Both the position numbers and the translations under genes were made by a program. Source: Nitrospira sp. UBA5699 (lineage in GTDB: Bacteria; Nitrospirota; Nitrospiria; Nitrospirales; Nitrospiraceae). Taken from it: a stretch of DNA of 5,195 bases. This document shows, one piece after another, positions 1 to 5,195 of this stretch; within the stretch, counting starts at the first letter, position 1, and the number at the start of each line of letters is the position of its first letter. The notes below the pieces were generated by a model that had not been told where the DNA came from, did not search any database, and saw nothing but the letters and a program-made list of their open reading frames with translations. The stretch covers positions 582 to 5,776 of the forward strand of contig DIHJ01000045.1 of assembly GCA_002420105.1 (NCBI GenBank). The letters are read 5' to 3'.

Positions 1-92
1 AAAGCGCCGTTGAATCGAGCCCGCGGGATAAGACCCGCAAGTGTCGGTGATGTTGGAATTGATGCGGACCCCTGAAGGAGTAGCGCGACGCG
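1..92 (+). other. Unassigned upstream leader of secE
   Basis: No gene could be assigned here. In many bacteria this position holds the end of rpmG, a tRNA-Trp gene or the tuf gene. One frame reads only Lys-Arg-Arg and then a TGA at 11-13, which could be the tail of an upstream gene but is far too short to name. I found no tRNA T-arm that fits. A small inverted repeat, GCGGG (23-27) and CCCGC (34-38) with a 6-nt loop, is present but weak and has no T-run. There is no convincing -35/-10 pair. The 3' end carries AAGGAG (75-80), which serves secE. Confidence 0.4.
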
Positions 93-287
93 ATGTTTAA
101 ACGGATGGTCGATACGGTCAAGGAGTTCCTGACGGATGTGCGCTTGGAACTCAAGAAGGTGTCGTTCCCGACGCGTGCCGAAACGGTCGGGTCGACCACC
201 GTCGTGATTGTGTTTTGCGTGCTGATGTCGCTGTATCTCTCGGTGATTGACTCGTTCCTGGTCTGGCTGGTCGGCAAGATTCTCTAG
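93..287 (+). CDS. secE: Preprotein translocase subunit SecE
   Basis: This is the small essential subunit of the SecYEG inner-membrane translocon, which clamps SecY and supports export and membrane insertion of proteins. The 64-residue product has the short, single-helix architecture usual outside the enterobacteria, whose SecE has extra helices. Residues 1-22 form an amphipathic cytoplasmic helix (KEFLTDVRLELKKV), followed by the conserved hinge motif, read here as VSFPTRAET (23-31). One transmembrane segment spans about 34-61. The hinge usually has Trp-Pro and here has Phe-Pro. The ATG start is preceded by AAGGAG (75-80) at a rather long 12-nt spacing, and no better start lies in frame. nusG follows after 36 nt, the classic secE-nusG pairing. 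The identification rests on motif, length and synteny. Confidence 0.95.
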   Translation: MFKRMVDTVKEFLTDVRLELKKVSFPTRAETVGSTTVVIVFCVLMSLYLSVIDSFLVWLVGKIL

Positions 288-323
288 ATGGCGGAGTTTC
301 CACTAACGATCCGAGGGTAGGGC

Positions 324-860
324 ATGGGAAAAAACTGGTACGTCATTCACACCTACGCGGGGTTCGAGGGCCGGGTCAAGACCAGTTTGCTCGAGCGAGC
401 GAATCAGATGGCCTTGACGGAGAAACTCGGGCAAGTGCTGGTGCCGACGGAGGATGTGATCGAGATCAAGGACGGAAAGCGACGTACGTCGCGGCGGAAG
501 TTTTTCCCGGGCTATGTGTTGGTCGAATTGGAGACCCCGCTGGCCGATGAAACGTTGCAGATGATCAAGGAAACGCCCAAGGTGACGGGATTTGTCGGCG
601 GAGGGGCGCAGCCGACCCCCTTGACCGGCGAAGAAGTCGCCGAGCTGCTTAAACAGGTCGATGCCGGGAGCGCCGGGCCCCGGGAGCAGGTCAAGTTCAT
701 CAAGACCGACAACGTTCGCATCATCGACGGGCCGTTTCTGGGATTCAACGGTGTGGTGGACGAGGTCGATCATGATCATAACCGCCTCAAGGTCATGGTC
801 AGTATTTTCGGCCGATCGACGCCGGTCGAGCTCGGGTTCTTGCAGGTGGAACGTATTTGA
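324..860 (+). CDS. nusG: Transcription termination/antitermination factor NusG
   Basis: NusG is the universal elongation factor (Spt5 family). It binds the RNA polymerase clamp region, modulates pausing, and links polymerase to Rho or to ribosomal protein S10. The 178-residue product matches the usual length. The N-terminal NGN domain opens with KNWYVIHTYAGFEGRV (3-18) and contains the signature RKFFPGYVLVE (58-68) and a TPKVTGFVGG segment (84-93). A linker rich in Pro, Gly and acidic residues (about 94-120) leads to the C-terminal KOW domain (about 127-155, with VRIIDGPFLGFNGVVDEV). The protein ends in the conserved SIFGRSTPVELGF (160-172). GAGGG at 313-317 lies 6 nt before the ATG. Nothing is truncated or unusual. 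It is probably co-transcribed with secE upstream and the ribosomal protein genes downstream. Confidence 0.98.
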   Translation: MGKNWYVIHTYAGFEGRVKTSLLERANQMALTEKLGQVLVPTEDVIEIKDGKRRTSRRKFFPGYVLVELETPLADETLQMIKETPKVTGFVGGGAQPTPLTGEEVAELLKQVDAGSAGPREQVKFIKTDNVRIIDGPFLGFNGVVDEVDHDHNRLKVMVSIFGRSTPVELGFLQVERI

Positions 861-940
861 ACAGCTATGAGCGGTCGGGATTCGGCTCTCAGCCGACGCT
901 GAAAGCCCAAAGCTGATCGCTGCCGGCTAAGGAGAAGGAA
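861..940 (+). promoter_or_regulatory. nusG-rplK leader with alternative hairpins
   Basis: This 80-nt gap can form competing stems. Hairpin A is TCGGCT (882-887) with AGCCGA (891-896) around a 3-nt loop. Hairpin B is AGCG-g-TCGG (870-878, one bulged G) with CCGACGCT (893-900). Both use 893-896, so they exclude each other. AGCCG (891-895) can also pair with CGGCT (924-928), which directly abuts the rplK ribosome binding site AAGGAG (929-934). In other bacteria L1 represses the L11-L1 genes by binding a leader here; whether this one does so is inference. A GCTGA word repeats at 898-902 and 912-916. There is no T-run, so it is not an intrinsic terminator. Confidence 0.35.
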
Positions 941-1366
941 ATGGCGAAGGAAGTATCGGCGCAAATCAAGTTACAGATTCCGGCCGGCAAGGCGAACCCG
1001 GCTCCTCCCGTTGGGCCGTCGCTGGGTCAACACGGCGTCAACATCATGGAATTCTGCAAGCAGTTCAACGCCAAGACCCAAAAAGAGGGGGACAGCATCA
1101 TCCCCGTGATCATCACGGTCTACAAGGACCGGACGTTCACGTTCATCATGAAGACCCCTCCGGCGTCCGATCTGTTGAAGAAGGCCGCCGGCATCATCAA
1201 GGGATCCGGCGTCCCGCAAAAGGACAAGGTCGGCAAAATCACCAGGAAGCAGCTGAACGAGATCGCCCAGAAGAAAATGGCCGATTTGAACGCTGCAGAC
1301 CTGGAGGGGGCGGTGAAAATTATCGAGGGAACCGCCCGCAGCATGGGCGTGGTCATTCAAGGGTAA
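941..1366 (+). CDS. rplK: 50S ribosomal protein L11
   Basis: L11 binds the GTPase-associated region of 23S rRNA (helices 43-44) at the stalk base, where it contacts elongation factors and the stringent-response enzyme RelA. The 141-residue length is standard. The N-terminal domain (about 1-70) carries the proline-rich segment ANPAPPVGPSLGQHGVNI (18-35), whose prolines 22, 23 and 26 belong to the thiostrepton-binding surface, followed by EFCKQFNAKT (37-46). A short linker around KTPPAS (71-76) leads to the rRNA-binding C-terminal domain with AAGIIKGSG (82-90), KVGKIT (96-101) and the terminal GTARSMGVVIQG. The AAGGAG at 929-934, 6 nt before the ATG, fixes the start. rplA follows after 26 nt, the conserved L11-L1 pair. 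Confidence 0.98.
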   Translation: MAKEVSAQIKLQIPAGKANPAPPVGPSLGQHGVNIMEFCKQFNAKTQKEGDSIIPVIITVYKDRTFTFIMKTPPASDLLKKAAGIIKGSGVPQKDKVGKITRKQLNEIAQKKMADLNAADLEGAVKIIEGTARSMGVVIQG

Positions 1367-1392
1367 TGTCGGGACAGAAGGAGTTCTAGGTT

Positions 1393-2085
1393 ATGGGAAA
1401 GAAAATGAAAGCCGCGCTGGAGAAGGTGGAGCCGCGCCAGTACACGCTCCGTGAGGCGGTGGGGCTCGTGAAGACCGCGGCATACGCGAAGTTTGATGAG
1501 TCCGTGGATCTTGCCATCCGGCTGGGCGTCGATCCGAAGCGGTCCGACCAGATGGTGCGCGGCACCACGTCGTTGCCGCATGGGACGGGAAAGAAGCTGC
1601 GCGTGCTCGTGTTCGCCAAGGGCGAAAAAGAGCAGGAGGCCCGTCAGGCCGGGGCGGATTACGTCGGGTCCGATGACCTGATGGAGAAGATCAAAGGCGG
1701 ATGGATGGATTTCGATTGCGCCATCGCCACGCCCGATTTGATGGCCTCCGTCGGTAAGCTCGGCAAACAGCTCGGCCCCCGGGGGCTCATGCCGAACCCG
1801 AAGACCGGCACGGTCACGTTCGAGGTGGGCAAGGCCGTGGGGGAAATCCGGAAGGGCCGGGTGGAGTACAAGGTGGAGAAGGCGGGGATCGTTCAGGTGC
1901 CGGTCGGCAAGGTGTCGTTCCAGGCCGATCAGCTCTATGATAACGCGTCCGCGGTCTTGGAGGCGGTGGTGAAGGCGAAGCCGGCTTCCTGCAAGGGGCG
2001 CTATCTCAAGAGCGTGACGATTTCGAGCACGATGGGCCCCGGGGTGCAGCTGGATGCCATCGCGCTCGCGAAGCAATGGAGTTAG
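1393..2085 (+). CDS. rplA: 50S ribosomal protein L1
   Basis: L1 forms the mobile L1 stalk of the large subunit, which helps release deacylated tRNA from the E site. In many bacteria it also represses translation of its own operon by binding the mRNA leader. The 230-residue product is full length. Domain I includes KFDESVDLAIRLGVDPKRSD (33-52) and RGTTSLPHGTGK (56-67). The L1 signature IATPDLMASVGKLGKQLGPR (111-130) and GLMPNPKTGTV (131-141) lie in domain II. The chain returns to domain I, ending with SSTMGPGVQLD (211-221). AAGGAG (1378-1383) sits 9 nt before the ATG. The TAG stop (2083-2085) lies at the base of a predicted hairpin that spans the gap to rplJ, so the two genes may be translationally coupled. 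Confidence 0.98.
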   Translation: MGKKMKAALEKVEPRQYTLREAVGLVKTAAYAKFDESVDLAIRLGVDPKRSDQMVRGTTSLPHGTGKKLRVLVFAKGEKEQEARQAGADYVGSDDLMEKIKGGWMDFDCAIATPDLMASVGKLGKQLGPRGLMPNPKTGTVTFEVGKAVGEIRKGRVEYKVEKAGIVQVPVGKVSFQADQLYDNASAVLEAVVKAKPASCKGRYLKSVTISSTMGPGVQLDAIALAKQWS

Positions 2086-2121
2086 TCGAATTCTCGCGGG
2101 GAAAACAGGAAGGGTTCGATT
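2084..2121 (+). promoter_or_regulatory. Predicted rplA-rplJ gap hairpin enclosing the rplJ ribosome binding site
   Basis: The bases 2084-2094 (AGTCGAATTCT) and 2111-2121 (AGGGTTCGATT) pair as 11 consecutive base pairs, three of them G-U, around a 16-nt loop. The stem starts within the rplA stop codon and ends at the base before the rplJ ATG. The 3' part of the rplJ Shine-Dalgarno sequence AGGAAGGG (2107-2114) is in the stem and the rest is in the loop. A ribosome finishing rplA would melt this fold, which would favour coupled translation. The pairing is read directly from the sequence; function and stability are inferred. The G-U pairs make it only moderately strong. Confidence 0.4.
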
Positions 2122-3054
2122 ATGAAGAAGGAAGACAAAGCCACAGCGGTTGCGGAGTTGGCGGAAAAGTTCGGCCGTGCGCGGTTGGCGATCGTGACCG
2201 AATGCGCCGGGCTGCCGGTCAACCAGGTCACCGAGCTGCGCAAGCAACTACGCGGGGCCAAGGCCGAATACAGAGTCGTCAAGAACACCCTGGCGATTCG
2301 TGCGGCTGAAGGAACGACGCTCGCGGGGTTGAAGACCCATCTCAAGGGACCGACGGGCGTCGTGATCGGCTACGACGATCCCGTGTTGCCGACGAAGATT
2401 CTCCGGGATTTCATCACAGCGGAGAAGCGTGAGGAGAAGATTCGGATCACGCTGGGGGTGCTGGAGGGCAAGGTGGTGCAGCCGGCCGAACTGGCGGCCG
2501 TCGCCAAGCTCCCGAAAAAGGAAGTGTTGATCGCGATGCTGCTCTCGGCCATGCAGGGGCCGATCCGCGGCGTGGTCTATACGTTGAATGCGGTGTTGTC
2601 GAAGTTCGTACGAGTCATTGCGGCCATTGAGGATAAACGGAAAGGAGAAGGGGACATGTCAGCAACAACCACAAAGCTATCGCAGGAAGAATTGATCAAG
2701 GCCATCGAGGGCATGAGCGTGCTCGATTTGGCGGAACTGGTGAAGGGGCTGGAGAGCCGGTTCGGCGTCACCGCCGCCGCGCCTGTTGCCGTTACCGCCG
2801 CGCCTGCCGCCGGTGCGGCGGCCGCGCCCGCCGAAGAAAAGACCGCGTTCGACGTCGTCCTGGCCTCCGCGCCGGCCGACAAGAAGATTCAGATCATCAA
2901 GGTGGTCCGCGAGCTCACGAACCTCGGCCTGAAGGAAGCCAAGGACCTCGTGGAAGCCGCTCCCAAGCCCGTCAAGACCGGTGTGGCGAAGGAAGAAGCC
3001 GACACCATGAAGAAGAAACTCGAAGAGAGCGGCGCAAAAGTCGAGATCAAGTAA
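2122..3054 (+). CDS. rplJ: In-frame L10-L7/L12 fusion frame (rplJ without a stop codon)
   Basis: This 310-codon frame encodes a complete L10 (residues 1-178) continuing without a stop into a complete L7/L12 (179-310). L10 anchors the stalk: its N-terminal domain binds the 23S rRNA stalk base and its C-terminal helix binds L12 dimers. The L10 part shows the family pattern: an amphipathic start (KKEDKATAVAELAEKF, 2-17), the core QVTELRKQLRGAKAEYRVVK (35-54) with NTLAIRAA (55-62), KGPTGVVIGYDDP (75-87), a hinge with KLPKKEVL (129-136), and the L12-binding helix (about 137-174, with LNAVLSKFVRVIAAIEDKRK). An ordinary L10 ends near residues 172-178. The junction codons 174-179 are AAA GGA GAA GGG GAC ATG, so a normal stop site is simply missing. 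AGGAAGGG (2107-2114) serves the start. If real, the protein tethers one L12 to L10. The alternative is a sequence error; the L10 and L12 identities themselves are secure. Confidence 0.9.
   Translation: MKKEDKATAVAELAEKFGRARLAIVTECAGLPVNQVTELRKQLRGAKAEYRVVKNTLAIRAAEGTTLAGLKTHLKGPTGVVIGYDDPVLPTKILRDFITAEKREEKIRITLGVLEGKVVQPAELAAVAKLPKKEVLIAMLLSAMQGPIRGVVYTLNAVLSKFVRVIAAIEDKRKGEGDMSATTTKLSQEELIKAIEGMSVLDLAELVKGLESRFGVTAAAPVAVTAAPAAGAAAAPAEEKTAFDVVLASAPADKKIQIIKVVRELTNLGLKEAKDLVEAAPKPVKTGVAKEEADTMKKKLEESGAKVEIK
2641..2647 (+). promoter_or_regulatory. Internal Shine-Dalgarno for rplL inside the rplJ frame
   Basis: AAAGGAG lies 8 nt before the ATG at 2656, an ideal match and spacing. It is written in the sense codons for Lys174, Gly175 and the start of Glu176 of the L10 frame. 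It supports independent initiation of rplL even though the upstream frame does not terminate. Confidence 0.75.
2656..3054 (+). CDS. rplL: 50S ribosomal protein L7/L12 (internal start within the rplJ frame)
   Basis: L7/L12 is the multicopy stalk protein that recruits translational GTPases (EF-Tu, EF-G, IF2, RF3). Starting at the internal ATG gives 132 residues, close to the usual 120-130. The N-terminal dimerization and L10-binding domain is at 7-37 (KLSQEELIKAIEGMSVLDL, ELVKGLESRFGV). A flexible Ala/Pro hinge follows at about 38-60. The C-terminal factor-binding domain (61-132) contains EKTAFDVVL, KKIQIIKVVRELTNLGLKEA, KDLVEAAPKPVKTGV and the terminal SGAKVEIK. All expected parts are present. 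The start is supported by AAAGGAG (2641-2647) and by typical L12 N-termini. It shares the frame of rplJ with no stop between them, so the same residues can also be made as the tail of an L10-L12 fusion. Free L12 from this start would be needed for the usual excess of L12 over L10. Confidence 0.93.
   Translation: MSATTTKLSQEELIKAIEGMSVLDLAELVKGLESRFGVTAAAPVAVTAAPAAGAAAAPAEEKTAFDVVLASAPADKKIQIIKVVRELTNLGLKEAKDLVEAAPKPVKTGVAKEEADTMKKKLEESGAKVEIK
2774..2806 (+). repeat. 12-bp direct repeat in the L12 hinge
   Basis: CCGCCGCGCCTG occurs at 2774-2785 and again at 2795-2806, a 21-nt (7-codon) period encoding Ala-Ala-Pro units of the flexible L12 hinge. Such in-frame repeats can change hinge length by slippage. 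It is a low-complexity coding repeat, not a mobile or CRISPR element. Confidence 0.6.
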
Positions 3055-3076
3055 GCTCGACCCGTTCTGCATCTGC

Positions 3077-3101
3077 GGGCACCCGCCGCCGGCGGGTGCC
3101 C
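3077..3101 (+). promoter_or_regulatory. Perfect GC-rich hairpin between rplL and rpoB
   Basis: GGGCACCCGCC (3077-3087) is the exact reverse complement of GGCGGGTGCCC (3091-3101), an 11-bp stem with a 3-nt loop, starting 22 nt after the rplL stop. The bases after it (AAGCCCAACC) contain no T-run, so it is not a canonical intrinsic terminator. In E. coli the same intergenic position holds a partial attenuator and an RNase III processing site, which lower rpoB expression relative to the ribosomal proteins. A similar role (attenuation, RNA processing or 3'-end protection) is inferred here. The rpoB ribosome binding site GGAGG (3120-3124) lies downstream, outside the stem. Confidence 0.6.
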
Positions 3102-3132
3102 AAGCCCAACCATTGTAGCGGAGGACCGCGGA

Positions 3133-5195
3133 ATGCCCGAAACGACTCTACAAGAGTTCGTCGAACGGAAGGATTTTTCTCGTATTCGCACGAGCATCGA
3201 CATTCCGGATCTCATCGAGATCCAGAAGCGTTCGTACGAGGAGTTTCTTCAGTTTGAAGTTGAGCCGGAACGACGGAAAGATCATGGACTGCAAGCGGCC
3301 CTGGCGAGCGTGTTTCCGATCCCGGATTACAACAATACGGCCATCTTGGAGTTTACGAGCTATACCTTGGGGACGCCCAAGTATGATGAACGGGAATGCC
3401 TTGAGCAGGGCATGACCTTCGCCGTGCCGCTCAAGTTGCGGGTGCGGCTGGTGGTCTTCGACAAGGAAGACAAGGGCCCCAAGAAAAAAGTTCTCGACGT
3501 CCGCGAGCAGGAAGTCTACGTCGGCGAGTTGCCGCTGATGACCGAGCGCGGGACGTTCATCGTCAACGGCACGGAACGCGTCGTCGTCAGCCAGCTGCAT
3601 CGTTCGCCCGGCGCCTCGTTCACACACGACAAGGGGCGCACCCACGCAAGCGGTAAGGTGTTGTACTCCGCCCGGATCATTCCCTACCGCGGGTCCTGGC
3701 TGGATTTCGAATTTGACGCGCGGGACATTCTGTACGTCCGCATCGACCGCCGCCGGAAGATGCCGGCGACGATTCTGCTCAAGGCATTCGGTTTTTCGAG
3801 CGACGACCTGCTCAAGATGTACTATCCGGTCGAAGAGATCCGGGTGGTGAAGGGCAAGCTGATGCGCAAGCTCGACCCCGAGATTCACCAGGGGATGCGC
3901 TGTTCGACGGAGGTCGTCGAGAAGGGCGGCAAAGAGCCGCTCGTGCGCGAAGGCGCCAAGCTGACGAAGGGACTCATCGCCAAGCTCAAGGCGGCCGGCG
4001 TCAAAGAGATTCCGCTGTCGCCGAACGAACTGGTGGGTCGCGCCGTGCTGAGCGAACTGGTCGACGCCAAGAAGAACAAGCTGGCGGAGAAAAATCAGCG
4101 CCTGACCGCCGAGATCATCGAGAAGATCCTTGAGAGCGAGATCGAAGAGTTCAAGATCATCTTCTTCGATGCCGCGACCACGACGCCCGTCATCCTCGAT
4201 ACGTTGGAGATGGAGCGCACCGGCTCGAAGGAAGAGGCGATGGTCGAGATCTATCGTCGCCTGCGTCCGGGTGAAACCCCGTCCGTGGAAACGGCCCGTG
4301 CGCTGTTCGACAATCTGTTCCTGAATTCCAAACGGTACGATCTGTCCCCGGTCGGACGCTTAAAGCTGAACAAGAAGCTGGGGCTCGATCTTCCGTTGGA
4401 GCAACGGACCCTGACCGCCCAGGACATCGTCGAGGTGATCCGCTACCTCGTGAATCTGAAGATGGGCAAGGGCGAGATCGACGACATCGACCATTTGGGG
4501 AATCGTCGCGTCCGCTCGGTCGGCGAGCTCCTCGAGAATCAGTTCCGTCTGGGCCTGGTCCGCATGGAACGCAGCATCAAGGAACGGATGAACCTGCTCG
4601 ACATGGAAACCGTGCTGCCGCACGACCTGATCAACGCGAAGCCGGTCGTGGCCGCGGTGAAGGAGTTCTTCAGCAGCAGCCAGCTGTCCCAGTTCATGGA
4701 CCAGACGAACCCCCTGGCCGAGATCACGCACAAGCGCCGTCTCTCGGCCCTCGGGCCGGGCGGTCTGACGCGGGAACGGGCCGGATTCGAAGTCCGCGAC
4801 GTCCATCCGTCCCACTATAGCCGCATCTGCCCGATCGAAACGCCTGAAGGTCCGAACATCGGGTTGATCACCTCGTTGGCGACGTATGCGCGCATCAATG
4901 AGTTCGGCTTCATCGAGGCTCCGTATCGCCGGGTCGAGAAGGGCCGCGTGACGGATCAGATCGAGTTTCTCTCCGCGATCGAAGGCGACAAGTACCTCAT
5001 CGCCCAGGCCAACTCCAAAGTGGACGGCTCGGGGCGGCTCGTTTCGGAAACGGTATCGGCGCGATCCGGTGGAGACTTCGTCACGGTGACGCCCGACAAG
5101 GTCGAGTACATGGACGTTTCGCCGAAGCAGGTCGTCAGCGTGGCGACGGCGTTGGTGCCGTTTCTGGAGCATGACGACGCCAACCGCGCGTTGAT
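3133..5195 (+). CDS. rpoB: DNA-directed RNA polymerase subunit beta (3' end beyond window)
   Basis: This is the beta subunit of RNA polymerase, which forms half of the catalytic cleft and the rifampicin pocket. The frame is open from the ATG to the window edge: 687 complete codons, about half of a normal beta subunit. The start is supported by GGAGG (3120-3124), 8 nt upstream. Visible landmarks include the N-terminal segment IDIPDLIEIQKRSYEEFL (23-40), the protrusion motif RVVVSQLHRSPGASF (149-163), YRGSWLDFEFD and IDRRRKMPATILL in the early lobe region, the rifampicin region (about 512-545), and then RERAGFEVRDVHPSHYSRIC with PIETPEGPNIGLI. All agree closely with E. coli beta, offset by about +7 residues at the rifampicin region. 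rpoC is expected downstream. No frameshift or insertion was found on reading every codon line. Confidence 0.98.
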   Translation, partial: MPETTLQEFVERKDFSRIRTSIDIPDLIEIQKRSYEEFLQFEVEPERRKDHGLQAALASVFPIPDYNNTAILEFTSYTLGTPKYDERECLEQGMTFAVPLKLRVRLVVFDKEDKGPKKKVLDVREQEVYVGELPLMTERGTFIVNGTERVVVSQLHRSPGASFTHDKGRTHASGKVLYSARIIPYRGSWLDFEFDARDILYVRIDRRRKMPATILLKAFGFSSDDLLKMYYPVEEIRVVKGKLMRKLDPEIHQGMRCSTEVVEKGGKEPLVREGAKLTKGLIAKLKAAGVKEIPLSPNELVGRAVLSELVDAKKNKLAEKNQRLTAEIIEKILESEIEEFKIIFFDAATTTPVILDTLEMERTGSKEEAMVEIYRRLRPGETPSVETARALFDNLFLNSKRYDLSPVGRLKLNKKLGLDLPLEQRTLTAQDIVEVIRYLVNLKMGKGEIDDIDHLGNRRVRSVGELLENQFRLGLVRMERSIKERMNLLDMETVLPHDLINAKPVVAAVKEFFSSSQLSQFMDQTNPLAEITHKRRLSALGPGGLTRERAGFEVRDVHPSHYSRICPIETPEGPNIGLITSLATYARINEFGFIEAPYRRVEKGRVTDQIEFLSAIEGDKYLIAQANSKVDGSGRLVSETVSARSGGDFVTVTPDKVEYMDVSPKQVVSVATALVPFLEHDDANRAL
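4666..4767 (+). other. rpoB: Rifampicin-resistance-determining region of rpoB
   Basis: Residues 512-545 correspond to E. coli beta 505-538. The main resistance positions keep the sensitive residues: Gln520 (E. coli Q513), Asp523 (D516), His533 (H526), Arg536 (R529) and Ser538 (S531). Differences from E. coli are Ser514 for G507, Thr525 for N518, Ala529 for S522 and Leu537 for I530. On established genotype-phenotype knowledge the enzyme is predicted to bind rifampicin, with a small uncertainty because the 522-equivalent is sometimes a resistance site. Confidence 0.8.

Noticed and set aside
23..38. GCGGG/CCCGC inverted repeat as a terminator or tRNA remnant
   Set aside because: The stem is only 5 bp, with no T-run. 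The flanking bases do not fit a tRNA T-arm or CCA end.
288..320. Tiny frame starting at ATG 288 directly after the secE stop
   Set aside because: Only 10 codons, with no ribosome binding site of its own; it is simply the secE-nusG gap.
1367..1376. TGTC/GACA inverted repeat after rplK
   Set aside because: The loop would be 2 nt, too tight for a hairpin, and the repeat is too short for an operator.
1357..2247. 296-codon reverse-strand open frame opposite rplA
   Set aside because: It covers rplA, which is unmistakable on the + strand. Its composition (many Arg, His, Leu) is the usual shadow of a GC-rich gene, and it matches no family I recognise.
3118..3129. GCGG-AGGA-CCGC hairpin over the rpoB ribosome binding site
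   Set aside because: A 4-bp stem is too short to support as a regulatory fold; such matches are common in GC-rich sequence.
4360..5172. 270-codon reverse-strand open frame within rpoB (also 3148-3888, 246 codons)
   Set aside because: Both lie wholly opposite conserved rpoB codons, are rich in Arg/His/Asp as expected from the complementary frame, and have no recognisable domain.

Overview
The window is an uninterrupted stretch of the core transcription and ribosomal-protein operon of a GC-rich bacterium. All genes are on the + strand, in the order secE - nusG - rplK (L11) - rplA (L1) - rplJ (L10) - rplL (L7/L12) - rpoB (RNA polymerase beta, cut off at the right edge). Protein wording and GC content (roughly 60% by eye) look most like Nitrospirota (Nitrospira-type). 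That placement comes from memory of the family, not from a search, and is moderate in confidence. Nothing suggests transfer or mobile DNA.

Layout: 1-92 is an upstream stretch with no gene I can assign. secE (93-287) encodes the small SecYEG subunit and nusG (324-860) the elongation factor. An 80-nt gap with alternative hairpins leads into rplK (941-1366). rplA (1393-2085) follows after 26 nt. The 36-nt gap before rplJ can fold end to end into one hairpin that joins the rplA stop codon to the rplJ start. A 78-nt gap with a perfect 11-bp hairpin separates rplL from rpoB (3133 to the window end). No gap exceeds 100 nt.

The standout observation is that rplJ has no stop codon. Its reading frame continues through a Shine-Dalgarno-like AAAGGAG and straight into the ATG of rplL, giving one 310-codon frame (2122-3054) made of a complete L10 (about 178 residues) joined to a complete L7/L12 (132 residues). 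The rplL start keeps its own well-placed ribosome binding site, so the locus could make both an L10-L12 fusion and free L12. The ribosomal stalk needs several L12 copies per L10, so internal initiation would be needed for normal stoichiometry. It could be a real lineage trait, a recent stop-codon loss or a sequence error, and the window alone cannot decide.

The genes work together in gene expression. NusG couples RNA polymerase (RpoB) to Rho and the ribosome. L1, L11 and the L10-L12 stalk form the mobile, factor-recruiting parts of the 50S subunit. SecE belongs to the membrane translocon and is a traditional neighbour of nusG. The long reverse-strand open frames are shadows of the GC-rich coding sequence.
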